DNA from: Bdellovibrionales bacterium
GTDB taxonomy: Bacteria; Bdellovibrionota; Bdellovibrionia; Bdellovibrionales; UBA1609
Assembly (NCBI GenBank): GCA_016716765.1
Contig: JADJVA010000020.1
Span: 744,001 to 808,000 of the forward strand
Length of the DNA: 64,000 bases
Direction of reading: 5' to 3'
A model generated the notes under the pieces. That model did not search any database, had not been told where the DNA came from, and was given only the letters and a program-made list of their open reading frames with translations. The position numbers were made by a program, and so were the translations under genes. Below, one piece after another: positions 1 through 8,759 of the stretch (positions are counted from its first letter, which is position 1; each line of letters opens with the position of its first letter).

Positions 1-535
1 AGAAATAATATCCAATCTCATGTCCCCCCTGAGCTCGTTCCAATTCTCCGTACAACTCGGCTATTTGCTCGAGAGTCCAGCCATGTCGAATGGCCAAGGG
101 TAAATTAGTCAATGCATAGCGGAGTGCCCTGACTGCAACTATTTTTTTAAGATCCTCCACCTGCGTAGACAGATTTGTGTTTGATTTTCTTGCAGCCTCA
201 AAGCTCTGGATAAGCAGCTTTGAAAAGTCACCGAGTTCTAAAAATATATATTCCCTGGAATTCAAGAGAACATGAAGGATAGCAAGGATTTGTGATTGGG
301 ATATCCCAGAATATCCTGCCGTACGAACCAAATTTGGAAGATCTTTTAAAAATAGTTCTGCGTGATCTGCATAGAATCGGCTAAGAGCTCCCTTGAGGCC
401 GTCCTCTTGCGTTTTCGTCAGAATAACCGCACATCGTGACTGGTGTCCCTCAGATGCACTAGCGCTATAAAGGGGGGGAGAAAATCCGATCAAGAGAAAA
501 AAAACCAAGCAGAAGCCGTTCAGAGCTTGATACAT
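1..535 (-). CDS. Secreted protein of unknown function, truncated by the window edge
   Basis: The minus strand is open from the left edge to about position 465 and encodes a mostly helical polypeptide without a family I recognise. Upstream, an ATG at 535 starts a good signal peptide (Tyr-Gln-Ala-Leu, then a Val-Phe-Phe-Leu-Leu-Ile-Gly-Phe core). The two parts are in the same frame only if the C run on the coding strand near 472-478 has seven Cs, and I cannot be certain of its length; with six the frame breaks. The C-terminus lies outside the window. Function unknown. Confidence 0.45.
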   Translation of the reverse strand, partial: MYQALNGFCLVFFLLIGFSPPLYSASASEGHQSRCAVILTKTQEDGLKGALSRFYADHAELFLKDLPNLVRTAGYSGISQSQILAILHVLLNSREYIFLELGDFSKLLIQSFEAARKSNTNLSTQVEDLKKIVAVRALRYALTNLPLAIRHGWTLEQIAELYGELERAQGGHEIGYYF

Positions 536-611
536 CTAGCCTACTCCCAATACCTGTAGCATTTTTGTTCGTAACCGTAGAACCCAAACCGATGATCCCA
601 AGAGCTGAAAA

Positions 612-688
612 TGGTAGCGAGGGAGGGACTTGAACCCCCGACACGCGGATTATGATTCCGCTGCTCTAACCAGCTGAGCTACCCCGCC
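612..688 (-). tRNA. tRNA-Met (anticodon CAT, elongator type)
   Basis: A 77-nt cloverleaf can be drawn on the minus strand. The acceptor stem is GGCGGGG with CCTCGCT (two G-U pairs). The D arm contains AGCTCAGCTGGTTAGAGC, the anticodon stem is GCGGA/TCCGC around loop ATCATAA (anticodon CAT), the T loop is GTTCAAG, and the 3' CCA is encoded. The paired first base argues against initiator tRNA. A lysidine-modified tRNA-Ile2 also has CAT, but this sequence resembles elongator tRNA-Met. A TTGACA at 821-826 (minus) may be its -35 box; the matching -10 is weak. Confidence 0.95.
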
Positions 689-1005
689 ACGTTCGAAGAA
701 AATGCCCTATTTCTCGTGCACAAGCGACAATGACGATGCATGACAACGTCCACGGTATTTTCGCTTGAGAACACACGCATAACGATAGGAGGGTCTTTTC
801 TACACATAGCAGGACACTTCTGTCAATGACCCGGCAGCATCCTTGCCGAAGCACCGATGGATTGTTTTTGCGTCGCGCAAAATAATAAATACCATTCCAA
901 TTAAGGGGTCGACTTGACCCCCACATTGGCCTCGACGAAAGTATTGATTGGGGGTTTTCTGTCAGATACACGCGCTCAACTTATTAAGAAACAAGGAGGG
1001 GGAAG
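689..1005. other. Intergenic stretch, no gene seen
   Basis: About 317 bases between the tRNA and the next gene. It holds a small inverted repeat GGGGTC/GACCCC near 904-920 and a good Shine-Dalgarno sequence (aaggagg) just before 1006. Short open frames across it have no start signal or recognisable protein, so I call none. Confidence 0.5.
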
Positions 1006-2628
1006 ATGAGATTTATGAACAAGAGGGCTTTGTTTTTTGGGGCTATGCTGCCAGTTTTTTTGACTCTAGCAGCCTATTCAGACGAAGTTGCCCAGAATTA
1101 TGAGCAACCTCACACCGAAATAGCTGGAGGTATAGACACTGAAGATTCTGTTTCTCCCATTTCCCGTTTCGCCGCAAAACTCGAGGTCGTGAACGAAGAT
1201 GGGACTCCGCTAGCTGGAGCCAAAATCTTGATTGGATACGAAGTTAACGATCCCTTTCCAAATAATGAGCTCATCACGGATAGGGCAGGCTCCATTGCTC
1301 TACCAAGCCAATGGAAATCAGCACTTCCTGTGACGGTGATCGCAGCGGGACAAGTGAGAACCACTTTTGATGCTGTGTTGCCCACTCAAGGTAAACTCTC
1401 TGTTTCCAAGGTCGAAGGCACAGAAAAGCTTGAGATCAAGGGAAGCACATTAAATTTCGGTCCGCTCACACAGGACGGACAAGTTGATTTTGGTTTGGTC
1501 ATTCCGGCCTTTAAGATCCAAGATCTTTTTCACTTTGATCTCTCAGCGGTGATTAGCCCTGAAACCGATCAAATCCGCGTGGCTGGACAAAAAATTGATT
1601 TGCCCTCGAATTTGACCTTACCCAAACAAACAGAGAGTTACATCATTCCGATTGTGTTAGAAAAACCAAAATACCGGATCTATGTGCGCGAACCTGGCGT
1701 TCATTCCTTTTTTGCACTTCATGGTCGTTTTCCTCTCAAAGATGTTGTTGGAGACATTCGCGATGGGAAAAGCATCTTTGAGGTTATCAACTATTTTGAT
1801 TTTCTCGAAGGAGGTCTCACTCCTCTCAATGTTGATAAATCGGGAGCAAAAGCTGATCTTCAAGTCGACAAGTTTCGTTTCAACAAAGAACTGACTGTCA
1901 TAGCTCCTCAATTTCGCAGCGACAAGTCACTTCTTGCGCTAGCAATGGCCGAAGTCGACGGATTGTTTGTTCCCACTGACGTGAAGAGACTACTGCCCAA
2001 CCAATCCCTAAAATTAAAGACTTCCTCGATGGCAACCAGCACTCGTGTTCTACATGTCTTAACCAATAGCCAAAATCTGCAAGGAGAACGACCCGAGGCG
2101 GTGGCCGGGCTAGACTTGGATGACAATTCTCATTCCCAAGAATCAGGCAAGCCAACTCAGCCACATGAAAAGCCAGCTTTGCGAATACTGGCAGATGCTA
2201 GCCTTGCGCCGTCAACGATGTTCAATCAACTGACTTTTGTATTGCAAGACAGTAAGATAAGCGGTGCTCCGCAATTTTTGGAAATGATTGGACCACCACA
2301 CGTAGAGCCTAACCTTATTCGCTTGCAAACTCCACGGATTCTGCCAGACGTTAGCCCTGTTGCAACTTATCTAGTTCTTTCTGATATTGAGTATTTCACG
2401 TCGGGAAGCGTGAAATCAGAAAAAAGAACACGGATCTGGGAGGTTTTTTCAAACGACTGGGTCAGCCAGGTGCGCCTTCCAAATTTTACTCTCAATCGCT
2501 TACCCAATCACAAGTATCGTTGGGAAGTGATGTATTTTGCCCGCGGTGCCGGGCCAGGGGCGAAAAATGACAAAGGCAATGTGTTGGATGGTGTTACCCA
2601 TGTCACTCGCAATGCAGTTGATTTTTAG
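1006..2628 (+). CDS. Large secreted protein with an N-terminal Ig/carboxypeptidase-regulatory-like domain
   Basis: 540 residues. The N-terminus is a signal peptide (Lys-Arg, then a Leu/Phe/Ala core, cleavage around Ala-Tyr-Ser-Asp), so it is exported. Residues about 55-130 (Leu-Glu-Val-Val-Asn-Glu-Asp-Gly-Thr-Pro-Leu-Ala-Gly-Ala) look like the beta-sandwich of carboxypeptidase-regulatory or Ig-like domains. The rest is beta-rich with no catalytic motif I recognise. The start has a strong aaggagg site; an in-frame ATG nine bases later is a second option. The end overlaps the start of the next gene by 17 bases, which suggests translational coupling. Likely a surface or periplasmic protein; function unknown. 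Confidence 0.75.
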   Translation: MRFMNKRALFFGAMLPVFLTLAAYSDEVAQNYEQPHTEIAGGIDTEDSVSPISRFAAKLEVVNEDGTPLAGAKILIGYEVNDPFPNNELITDRAGSIALPSQWKSALPVTVIAAGQVRTTFDAVLPTQGKLSVSKVEGTEKLEIKGSTLNFGPLTQDGQVDFGLVIPAFKIQDLFHFDLSAVISPETDQIRVAGQKIDLPSNLTLPKQTESYIIPIVLEKPKYRIYVREPGVHSFFALHGRFPLKDVVGDIRDGKSIFEVINYFDFLEGGLTPLNVDKSGAKADLQVDKFRFNKELTVIAPQFRSDKSLLALAMAEVDGLFVPTDVKRLLPNQSLKLKTSSMATSTRVLHVLTNSQNLQGERPEAVAGLDLDDNSHSQESGKPTQPHEKPALRILADASLAPSTMFNQLTFVLQDSKISGAPQFLEMIGPPHVEPNLIRLQTPRILPDVSPVATYLVLSDIEYFTSGSVKSEKRTRIWEVFSNDWVSQVRLPNFTLNRLPNHKYRWEVMYFARGAGPGAKNDKGNVLDGVTHVTRNAVDF

Positions 2629-3121
2629 GTCGCTTTTTTTCTGTCTCTGGTGTTTGGTTCTGAGCCTTTGCGGATGCTCCCTCTTTGCAGAAAAGGGGGA
2701 GTTACCCACCAGCTTTGGACCACGGGAGCAGATATTTTATGGCGATGTTGACCAAGTCTGGCGAGCGACTCAGATTGCTTTTTCAAAATATCCGATTCGC
2801 ATCAACAACCTCGATCTCGGAATACTCGAAACTGATGTCTCTACGGGCTATAAAGTCTGGACGCCCCCACATAAGCCAAGCGTTTCCGGCGGATTGTCCT
2901 CAAAACTCAGCGTCAGAGTCGTCAAAGGCCTTGTCGAAAATCGTTCAGCGATACGCGTCACTGTGCAAAAAGAGAGCGAACTCAAACGCGATTTTTTTGC
3001 CGAAACTCAAAAACTCCCAAGTGATGGTTTGGAAGAAAAAGCTCTCCTATACCGGATAGGCCGTGAGCTCCAAATAGACAAGGCCCTAAAGAAGGCTCAA
3101 GAAAGCCTGAATAACAAATAG
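2612..3121 (+). CDS. Putative lipoprotein
   Basis: 169 residues from the ATG at 2612, chosen because it gives a clean lipoprotein signal: a hydrophobic Phe-Phe-Cys-Leu-Trp-Cys-Leu-Val-Leu stretch and a lipobox Leu-Cys-Gly-Cys. Starts further upstream would put charged sequence before the signal. The mature part has Val-Asp-Gln-Val-Trp-Arg-Ala-Thr and a later basic region; it resembles small envelope lipoproteins, but I cannot name a family. It overlaps the preceding secreted-protein gene by 17 bases and probably shares its transcript, so the two products may work together in the envelope. Confidence 0.7.
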   Translation: MQLIFRSLFFCLWCLVLSLCGCSLFAEKGELPTSFGPREQIFYGDVDQVWRATQIAFSKYPIRINNLDLGILETDVSTGYKVWTPPHKPSVSGGLSSKLSVRVVKGLVENRSAIRVTVQKESELKRDFFAETQKLPSDGLEEKALLYRIGRELQIDKALKKAQESLNNK

Positions 3122-3220
3122 CTGCAACAGATAGCTGTTGGGTCCTAAATTCATCTCAGGTGTCGAGTTAGAATGGCTGGTGGCTGGTCAGATATGCACG
3201 GTCTCTTAAACTTTCGATGC

Positions 3221-4000
3221 TCACATTGATTTTTTTGAGCCTTGATCAAAGGCCAACCACTTTTCCCGTTTTCTTGAAACTGGATCTTTGGATTCTCCTA
3301 GTTTTTTGCCTGTTATTTTCTCAAGTCCTACAATCGCCCATTGATGGAGGCTCTGATCTGGATCTCGTAAAACGGACAGAAACTTTTTCTCATCCAAAGG
3401 ACTCGGGAAGCGACTCAATGCGCGTACGATGTGCCGTCGAATCCAAAGGCTGTGGGTCCCACGAAAGTTCTCTTTTGCATTCAATTTATTCCACAATTCT
3501 GAAGACAGCTCTTTGCCCCCCAATTTGTCTATTGTCTGCACAGCCGCCGTACGTACAACCAATGCCTTATCGCTCAATAAACGATTCGCCCATTCAAGAG
3601 ATTTTTCTCTTGGTCCGTGGGTCATCGCAATCAAAGCAGCGTTACGAACAAACCACTCTCGGCTCACTATCGCTGCTTCCAGAGTTTTAAGAGCTCCCTG
3701 CGAATCTACTTGTCCCATCGCAGTGATCGCCCTCCATCGATCTTGCAGAGCTGCATTCTGATCGAATGCGATTTTTTTTAGTTCCTCAAAGGCCGGTTTG
3801 CCGGCCGAATGCAAAAGTGCGATGCGTTCTGGAAGGGATTGCCTGAGTGTCCGAATAACACTCTCTCGATATGGCCCAGTCAAAATGGCCGGGGGTGGTT
3901 TCACTTCCAAGAAACCCTGTCCAGGTACCGCCGCCTGTCCTATGGAGAAAAAGAAGAGTTCGCATAAGCCAATAGAAATAACCAATCCAATTCTATTCAT
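3221..4000 (-). CDS. Exported HEAT-repeat protein
   Basis: 259 residues with a signal peptide (about residues 1-23, Gly-Leu-Val-Ile-Ser-Ile-Gly-Leu). From about residue 55 onward it is built of repeated helix pairs with the PBS-lyase/HEAT pattern (Arg-Trp-Arg-Ala-Ile-Thr-Ala-Met-Gly; Val-Val-Arg-Thr-Ala-Ala-Val-Gln; His-Ile-Val-Arg-Ala-Leu-Ser-Arg-Phe). Such repeats are scaffolds for protein binding rather than enzymes. The start codon overlaps the end of the coiled-coil gene by eight bases, so the two form an operon and may act in one envelope complex. Partner unknown. Confidence 0.75.
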   Translation of the reverse strand: MNRIGLVISIGLCELFFFSIGQAAVPGQGFLEVKPPPAILTGPYRESVIRTLRQSLPERIALLHSAGKPAFEELKKIAFDQNAALQDRWRAITAMGQVDSQGALKTLEAAIVSREWFVRNAALIAMTHGPREKSLEWANRLLSDKALVVRTAAVQTIDKLGGKELSSELWNKLNAKENFRGTHSLWIRRHIVRALSRFPSPLDEKKFLSVLRDPDQSLHQWAIVGLEKITGKKLGESKDPVSRKREKWLAFDQGSKKSM

Positions 4001-5183
4001 TGACCACCAATTTATCTGCCTCCTCCGCCATTTTATCCGTGTCCACGCTGCCTTCGAGAACGGATTCCCCTTCGCTCTGCGCTAAAGAACCCAAGCCTGC
4101 CATTTCTTCGAGCATTTTGTCCGTATCAACAGCCGCCTTAGCCTTGCTGAAATCAATGGGATTAGATTCTTCAACAAACGTCCTTTTTTCAGGACTAGAT
4201 CTCTCTTCCACCAGAGGCTGAGTCATTTTTCCCAAAGATTTACTGAACTCCGCAAGAATGTCGCTGTCCGGGTCTTCTTCCGCCTCACTCCTGGATTTTT
4301 TTGTAACAGGAGGCTCAGAATTCCTCGACTCACCAAGTCTCCCTTTTTCAGAACTGCTGGCGGCCCCTATTTCACTTCCGTCATGATCAGCCAATGCTCG
4401 GTTTAGAATTTCTAGATCGGAAGTCAATTCAACGCTCGCGTCTTTAAGCATATCATCTTGAACTTCAATCGAGCTTGGATCCAAGGCAGGAGAACTGACA
4501 TTTTTATGCTGCTCATCCACTGCTGCGGCAAACTCCGCCACAAGGTCTTCACCCTTCTCTGGAAGTGGGATCGAAATCGGATCTGTTGAGACAAGGGATG
4601 GTTTGCTCTTCTCAACAAGCTCCGGAGCCGAGGAATCAACCGTGACTGACCCACCCAGCTCCTCTATCTTCTTTTTTAATTTTGCATTTTCCTCTTTGAA
4701 ATGTGAAAGATCTGCTATGTCATCCTCAATTATTTCGTACTCTTTGAGTTTCCCCTCGAGATCGCGGATTTTTTCTACGTAGCCAGATACATCTATCTCA
4801 ATTGCTTTTTCTGCCACCGGTGAACTTTGAGTTTGCGTCTGCTTTAAAACCTCAATTTCTGCATTTTTCTGAGCAAGTTCCCGCATGATCTGTTCCAGCG
4901 AACCGGAATTCGATTGATAGAGATCTGAACCTTGATTGTATTCACTTTCAGAACTCTTCAAGGCCCCAGAAGAAGATAAGTCGCCGATACTGGTTTTCAA
5001 TATCTCCTTTAAAGTCTTTTCAAGTGCACCGAGATCTCCAATTTGCATTTCACTTTCAGGATCCTTTTTGCTTTTTCCGAAAATCATAATGGTAAAGAGA
5101 GAGCCCAAAAGGAGAAGAATGGCAGCTATGCTCCATTGAATAATATTAGGGAGATAGTGAATAAAAAAAGGAAAGAAAGGCAT
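3993..5183 (-). CDS. Membrane-anchored acidic coiled-coil protein
   Basis: 396 residues from the ATG at 5183. A single membrane helix lies at about residues 12-35 (Ile-Ile-Gln-Trp-Ser-Ile-Ala-Ala-Ile-Leu-Leu-Leu-Leu-Gly), followed by a long Glu/Lys/Ser-rich tail with heptad-like segments (about 90-180) and low-complexity acidic sequence to the C-terminus. An upstream in-frame start exists at 5237, but it adds a charged leader before the membrane helix and I think it less likely. Expected topology is inner-membrane anchor with the tail in the cytoplasm or periplasm. It is co-transcribed with the HEAT-repeat gene. Function unknown. Confidence 0.65.
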   Translation of the reverse strand: MPFFPFFIHYLPNIIQWSIAAILLLLGSLFTIMIFGKSKKDPESEMQIGDLGALEKTLKEILKTSIGDLSSSGALKSSESEYNQGSDLYQSNSGSLEQIMRELAQKNAEIEVLKQTQTQSSPVAEKAIEIDVSGYVEKIRDLEGKLKEYEIIEDDIADLSHFKEENAKLKKKIEELGGSVTVDSSAPELVEKSKPSLVSTDPISIPLPEKGEDLVAEFAAAVDEQHKNVSSPALDPSSIEVQDDMLKDASVELTSDLEILNRALADHDGSEIGAASSSEKGRLGESRNSEPPVTKKSRSEAEEDPDSDILAEFSKSLGKMTQPLVEERSSPEKRTFVEESNPIDFSKAKAAVDTDKMLEEMAGLGSLAQSEGESVLEGSVDTDKMAEEADKLVVNE

Positions 5184-5405
5184 CCATAGTCTTCTTCCAT
5201 TGTGTCTGAAATTACCAAATTCGGTCAAGATAACCATTTATTTGAATACCACGAAGGACCAGACAAGAAAGTCAGATTAAAGTTGCACAAAGATTGCTAC
5301 ACCCTATTCACTGCTTGTGTTAGACTTTTGTCCATAGACGCACGAGGTGGGTCGGCCGCCTTTCGTCTTGATATCAAACTCCCCAAATCTCTAAGGCACA
5401 GACAA

Positions 5406-6788
5406 ATGACATCAAAACCTGAAAAATTAGATACTGGAACCCTGGAACTCGATCTACTTATTAAGGGCGCCGAAGCTCTGCTTAGAAAAAGCCAGGGCGA
5501 TTGGCAGACAGAAACAATCGACATTGGAATTCGGAAGAATCGAATCGTTGCACTTGGTTCGATAGGCAAAGTAAGTACCAAAAAAACCTTGAGAGCTGAA
5601 GGCCTCACAGTATTGCCTGGTTTGCTGGACACTCAGGTGCATTTTCGGGAGCCTGGATTTGAATACAAGGAAGACCTCTCCTCTGGCACGCGAGGAGCCC
5701 TCTTGGGAGGCATCACCGGTATTTTTGAAATGCCAAATACCCGTCCCAGCACTGTTTCAGCACTTGATTTGGCAGATAAGCTAACCCGGGCTAAAAATCG
5801 AGCATGGGTACATTATGCATTTTACCTTGGTGCCACTATTGATAATGCATCAAAATTGGCTGAGCTTGAAAATCTTCCTGGATGTTGTGGAGTCAAAATA
5901 TTTATGGGAAGTTCAACAGGCTCTCTTCTCGTCGCTGACGATGAAAAGCTCAGGGATGTTCTTCGAAATGGTCACAAACGAGTGGCCGTTCATTGTGAGG
6001 ATGAATTTCGGTTGAAGGAAAGAAAATCCATTGTCGAAACTTCACCTGGAAATGTTCACCTCCACCCTGTGTGGAGGGACGAACAAACAGCCCTACTCGC
6101 AACCAAAAGAATTGTAGCCTTGGGAAAGGAAACAGGGCGGCCTCTGCATATTCTCCACGTAACCACTGCCGAGGAAATGGACTTTTTGAGAAAAAACAAA
6201 AGCTACTGCACAGTGGAGTGCCTCCCTCAACATCTCAGCTTTTCCTCGCCAGACTGTTACGATCGGCTTGGCACTCTTGCCCAAATGAACCCCCCTATCC
6301 GCGATCAACGACATCAAGCAGCTCTGTGGAAAGCTGTACTGGATGGTACCGTCGATGTACTTGGCTCAGACCACGCCCCTCATACCCTCGAAGAAAAGCA
6401 ACTTCCATATCCTCAAAGTCCGTCCGGCATGACAGGCGTGCAAACAATTCTTCCCGTCATGCTTCATCATATGAGCGAGGGGCGAATCAGTCTGGGTCGA
6501 ATCGTGGAACTCATGGCTTACAATCCAGCAAAAATCTGGAGTTTGGAAGGCCGAGGAGAACTAAAAGTTGGCGCCCGAGCCGATTTGACTATTGTTGACC
6601 TCAACAAGACAGCAGAGATCAAGCGTTCCTGGATTGCTTCCAAATCGGGTTGGTCCCCCTATGAGGGACTTAAAGTTAAAGGCTGGCCAACGATTGTTTT
6701 GATCGAGGGTCAAATCGCGATGCGAGAGAATGAGGTCATCGGTTCTCCCCTCGGCTCACCAATCGAATTTTCACCTGGTATTTTCTAG
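5406..6788 (+). CDS. pyrC: Dihydroorotase (class I type), pyrimidine biosynthesis
   Basis: 460 residues; cytoplasmic zinc amidohydrolase closing carbamoyl-aspartate to dihydroorotate. Family signatures: Leu-Pro-Gly-Leu-Leu-Asp-Thr-Gln-Val-His-Phe-Arg-Glu-Pro-Gly near residue 75, Glu-Met-Pro-Asn-Thr, Lys-Ile-Phe-Met-Gly-Ser-Ser-Thr-Gly, His-Cys-Glu-Asp, His-Ile-Leu-His-Val-Thr, and Gly-Ser-Asp-His-Ala-Pro-His with Asp322. The usual metal motif is Asp-x-His-x-His; here the first His is Gln77. The start at 5406 is preferred over 5202 because homology begins just after it and an aagg site precedes it. It overlaps the convergent lipoprotein gene by four bases. No other pyr genes are nearby. Confidence 0.9.
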   Translation: MTSKPEKLDTGTLELDLLIKGAEALLRKSQGDWQTETIDIGIRKNRIVALGSIGKVSTKKTLRAEGLTVLPGLLDTQVHFREPGFEYKEDLSSGTRGALLGGITGIFEMPNTRPSTVSALDLADKLTRAKNRAWVHYAFYLGATIDNASKLAELENLPGCCGVKIFMGSSTGSLLVADDEKLRDVLRNGHKRVAVHCEDEFRLKERKSIVETSPGNVHLHPVWRDEQTALLATKRIVALGKETGRPLHILHVTTAEEMDFLRKNKSYCTVECLPQHLSFSSPDCYDRLGTLAQMNPPIRDQRHQAALWKAVLDGTVDVLGSDHAPHTLEEKQLPYPQSPSGMTGVQTILPVMLHHMSEGRISLGRIVELMAYNPAKIWSLEGRGELKVGARADLTIVDLNKTAEIKRSWIASKSGWSPYEGLKVKGWPTIVLIEGQIAMRENEVIGSPLGSPIEFSPGIF

Positions 6789-7441
6789 AGCGATTCGTCT
6801 TGCTCAGGTTTAGTCCCAGATTGAAGGTTCTTACTCACAATGGCATTGCAGAGTTCGCCAGACTCATCTTCCCGAAAATAAACTCGACCTTCGGCATAGC
6901 AAACCCTCTGACACTCAATGCCCTCCGGATTCGCCGTCTTTTCAAGATAGCAGTTTCGTCCAGAGAGACCCGCTTTGTCTGATGCAGGCTTTGAACTGAG
7001 AGGCTGGCATCGCTTGCTGAGACTCAATGAAGCTCCCAGCCCGTTCTCATCACTTATCCCCAAGGTATAACCCACACCGCAGAGCAATTCTGAAATATCC
7101 AAAAGCTTGAGTGAAAATCCTCCCCCTTCACAAGAAACAAAACCTCTTTGCAAGCCTTCATGTTGAGGTGATTGCAGCAGCCAGTCCAACTGCTCGGTTT
7201 CCCGACGCGAACAAACTCCTTCAATGAGAAGAGTCTGAATCCCTGCCTGAATTTCAACAGATGTGTCGACAAAGGCAATTTTATCGAGATCCCAATCTTC
7301 AATAACTCGAACCGAGCCTTCAACTGATTCTGAATACCCAGACCGAAGTGCTTCAGACGGTGCGCAGTTTTGATATTGGAAAAGAACCAATGCCCCAAGG
7401 CCAGCAATCAGAACAATACGACTTCTCTTTCGATCCCTCAT
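6785..7441 (-). CDS. Small putative lipoprotein
   Basis: 218 residues. The N-terminus is basic (Arg-Asp-Arg-Lys-Arg-Ser-Arg), followed by a short hydrophobic helix ending in Tyr-Gln-Asn-Cys-Ala, a possible though non-canonical lipobox. The mature part has several cysteines and a closing Asp/Glu-rich tail, consistent with a disulfide-bonded periplasmic protein. A strong aggagg site lies upstream; ATG at 7441 and TTG at 7444 are both spaced acceptably. Its 3' end overlaps pyrC by four bases, convergently. No family recognised. Confidence 0.65.
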   Translation of the reverse strand: MRDRKRSRIVLIAGLGALVLFQYQNCAPSEALRSGYSESVEGSVRVIEDWDLDKIAFVDTSVEIQAGIQTLLIEGVCSRRETEQLDWLLQSPQHEGLQRGFVSCEGGGFSLKLLDISELLCGVGYTLGISDENGLGASLSLSKRCQPLSSKPASDKAGLSGRNCYLEKTANPEGIECQRVCYAEGRVYFREDESGELCNAIVSKNLQSGTKPEQDESL

Positions 7442-7507
7442 CAATTATCCCCTCCTCATACGACCCGCAATAGGAAGTTCCGCAAAGCTCAATCGACTTT
7501 CAATTGT

Positions 7508-7642
7508 CTAGCGAAGATGGCGTCGAGTGGGCAAACCCTTCTCATTTAAAACCTTTGCAAATCGGCGCTGCCGATTTAAGGAACTTGCCGTTATCAAAGC
7601 CACCCCAATAACCACAAATAGAAAAGAAATGAATAATGCCAT
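7508..7642 (-). CDS. Possible 44-residue single-pass membrane protein
   Basis: A short minus-strand frame encodes one clear membrane helix (Leu-Phe-Ile-Ser-Phe-Leu-Phe-Val-Val-Ile-Gly-Val-Ala-Leu-Ile) followed by a basic tail (Arg-Gln-Arg-Arg; Arg-Arg-His-Leu-Arg). The positive-inside pattern is right for a real small membrane protein, but no convincing ribosome-binding site precedes the ATG. It lies in an otherwise empty 750-base gap. Tentative. Confidence 0.35.
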   Translation of the reverse strand: MALFISFLFVVIGVALITASSLNRQRRFAKVLNEKGLPTRRHLR

Positions 7643-8041
7643 AGTCTAAAGTCTAGATTACACTCTCCCCAATTCGTGAATGGAATTTCACTTCTGTGTC
7701 AAGATAGAACAAAGTCGACCTAGATTTGCAGAGTTTCGGTCTCTCTCCGAGCCACAAACCAGCCACCTCTCTGGAATATCCGAGCGACTGGTGGAGAATC
7801 TCCCCTTTGCCTGGCCCTTTGCGGGGCTTTTGAAAGCGGAATGCTGGGACGCAATTTGCGGCCAAATCCTAAAATCGTCTTCAACGCACATTCGAATTTG
7901 GGCCTGTTCTTTTAACTGTTGTTCTGAGTCGACCAGATTTACTCAATAAATACAATATGTTACCAATGACGGCGCACGAACATTCATCTGTCTGCCCCTG
8001 GCACTCTCCTTGAATCATGAACCTGAGTCAGGAGGTCGAAA

Positions 8042-8131
8042 ATGCCTTATCTGTTGAGTTTAGAAAGTATTGGAGCCATGATAACGATCGCAGCCATTCT
8101 CACCCAAGTTTTTTCAGTCATTGTTCACTGA
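8042..8131 (+). CDS. Possible 29-residue membrane peptide
   Basis: A 29-codon frame preceded by a near-perfect Shine-Dalgarno (tcaggaggt, six bases before the ATG). The peptide is almost entirely hydrophobic (Ile-Gly-Ala-Met-Ile-Thr-Ile-Ala-Ala-Ile-Leu, then Val-Phe-Ser-Val-Ile-Val-His). The ribosome-binding site together with a membrane-helix composition argues for translation. It stops 58 bases before the next gene and may act as a leader peptide or small membrane protein. Confidence 0.45.
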   Translation: MPYLLSLESIGAMITIAAILTQVFSVIVH

Positions 8132-8189
8132 AGAATTCTCTCCTTAGAAAAGCAGAACGACTCGCGATGGAGTTGTAAGCTCACAAGAT

Positions 8190-8759
8190 ATGAATAAACT
8201 TTCCATGCCCCTCATTTTTTTAGCGCTTTTGTCATCCAGCGGTCTTGCAATTGGCCAAACTCAAATGACAGAGGCCGACCGGAAAACCTTGTCAGAAATC
8301 CATATTGGTATTAGCGGCGACCAGGAGTCTTTGCAGACCAATAATAAACTCCTTCTTTCAGCCATTGATTCATTAGGGACCCCACGCATTTTTCCGCAGA
8401 GCAGTTACGAAGAAGCAAAGGCAAAAACCTTGGCAGACATAGAAAGTCGACAAATCATCACTCCTGGCTTGGATCCCGAAAGCATCCCGTCATTTCAAAC
8501 ATTGCTCGATATTCCCAATAAAAACCCACCTCTAAAAGACCGACTCTATTCATCGCAAAAATTTTCTCAGAGTCCAAATTTAATTATATTTATGACCTTC
8601 GAAAATGGAGTTATACAGGCTCTGGCATTTGATCGCCTGTATGCATTTGTTGAATCCAAGTGGGCGGGCAAAATATCTGACGACGAATCTCTATCTGTTC
8701 TGGCGACGCGAGGTGCTTCAGTCGAGCAAATTGATAGAATTGCCCACGATTACAAATAA
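8190..8759 (+). CDS. Secreted protein of unknown function, first half of a frame split by a TAA
   Basis: 189 residues with a signal peptide (Met-Pro-Leu-Ile-Phe-Leu-Ala-Leu-Leu-Ser-Ser-Ser-Gly-Leu-Ala). The mature part has no motif I recognise. It ends at a TAA at 8757-8759, and the very next codon begins a further 178-codon open stretch in the same frame. Together they would give a single 368-residue protein. The stop may be a nonsense mutation, a sequencing error, or a true gene boundary. No ribosome-binding site precedes the second part. Confidence 0.6.
   Translation: MNKLSMPLIFLALLSSSGLAIGQTQMTEADRKTLSEIHIGISGDQESLQTNNKLLLSAIDSLGTPRIFPQSSYEEAKAKTLADIESRQIITPGLDPESIPSFQTLLDIPNKNPPLKDRLYSSQKFSQSPNLIIFMTFENGVIQALAFDRLYAFVESKWAGKISDDESLSVLATRGASVEQIDRIAHDYK

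Noticed and set aside
666..971. Minus-strand open frame after the tRNA as a gene
   Set aside because: It begins inside the tRNA, has no ribosome site and contains no recognisable protein.
8757..8759. Recoded stop (selenocysteine or readthrough)
   Set aside because: The codon is TAA, not TGA, and no downstream structure is seen.
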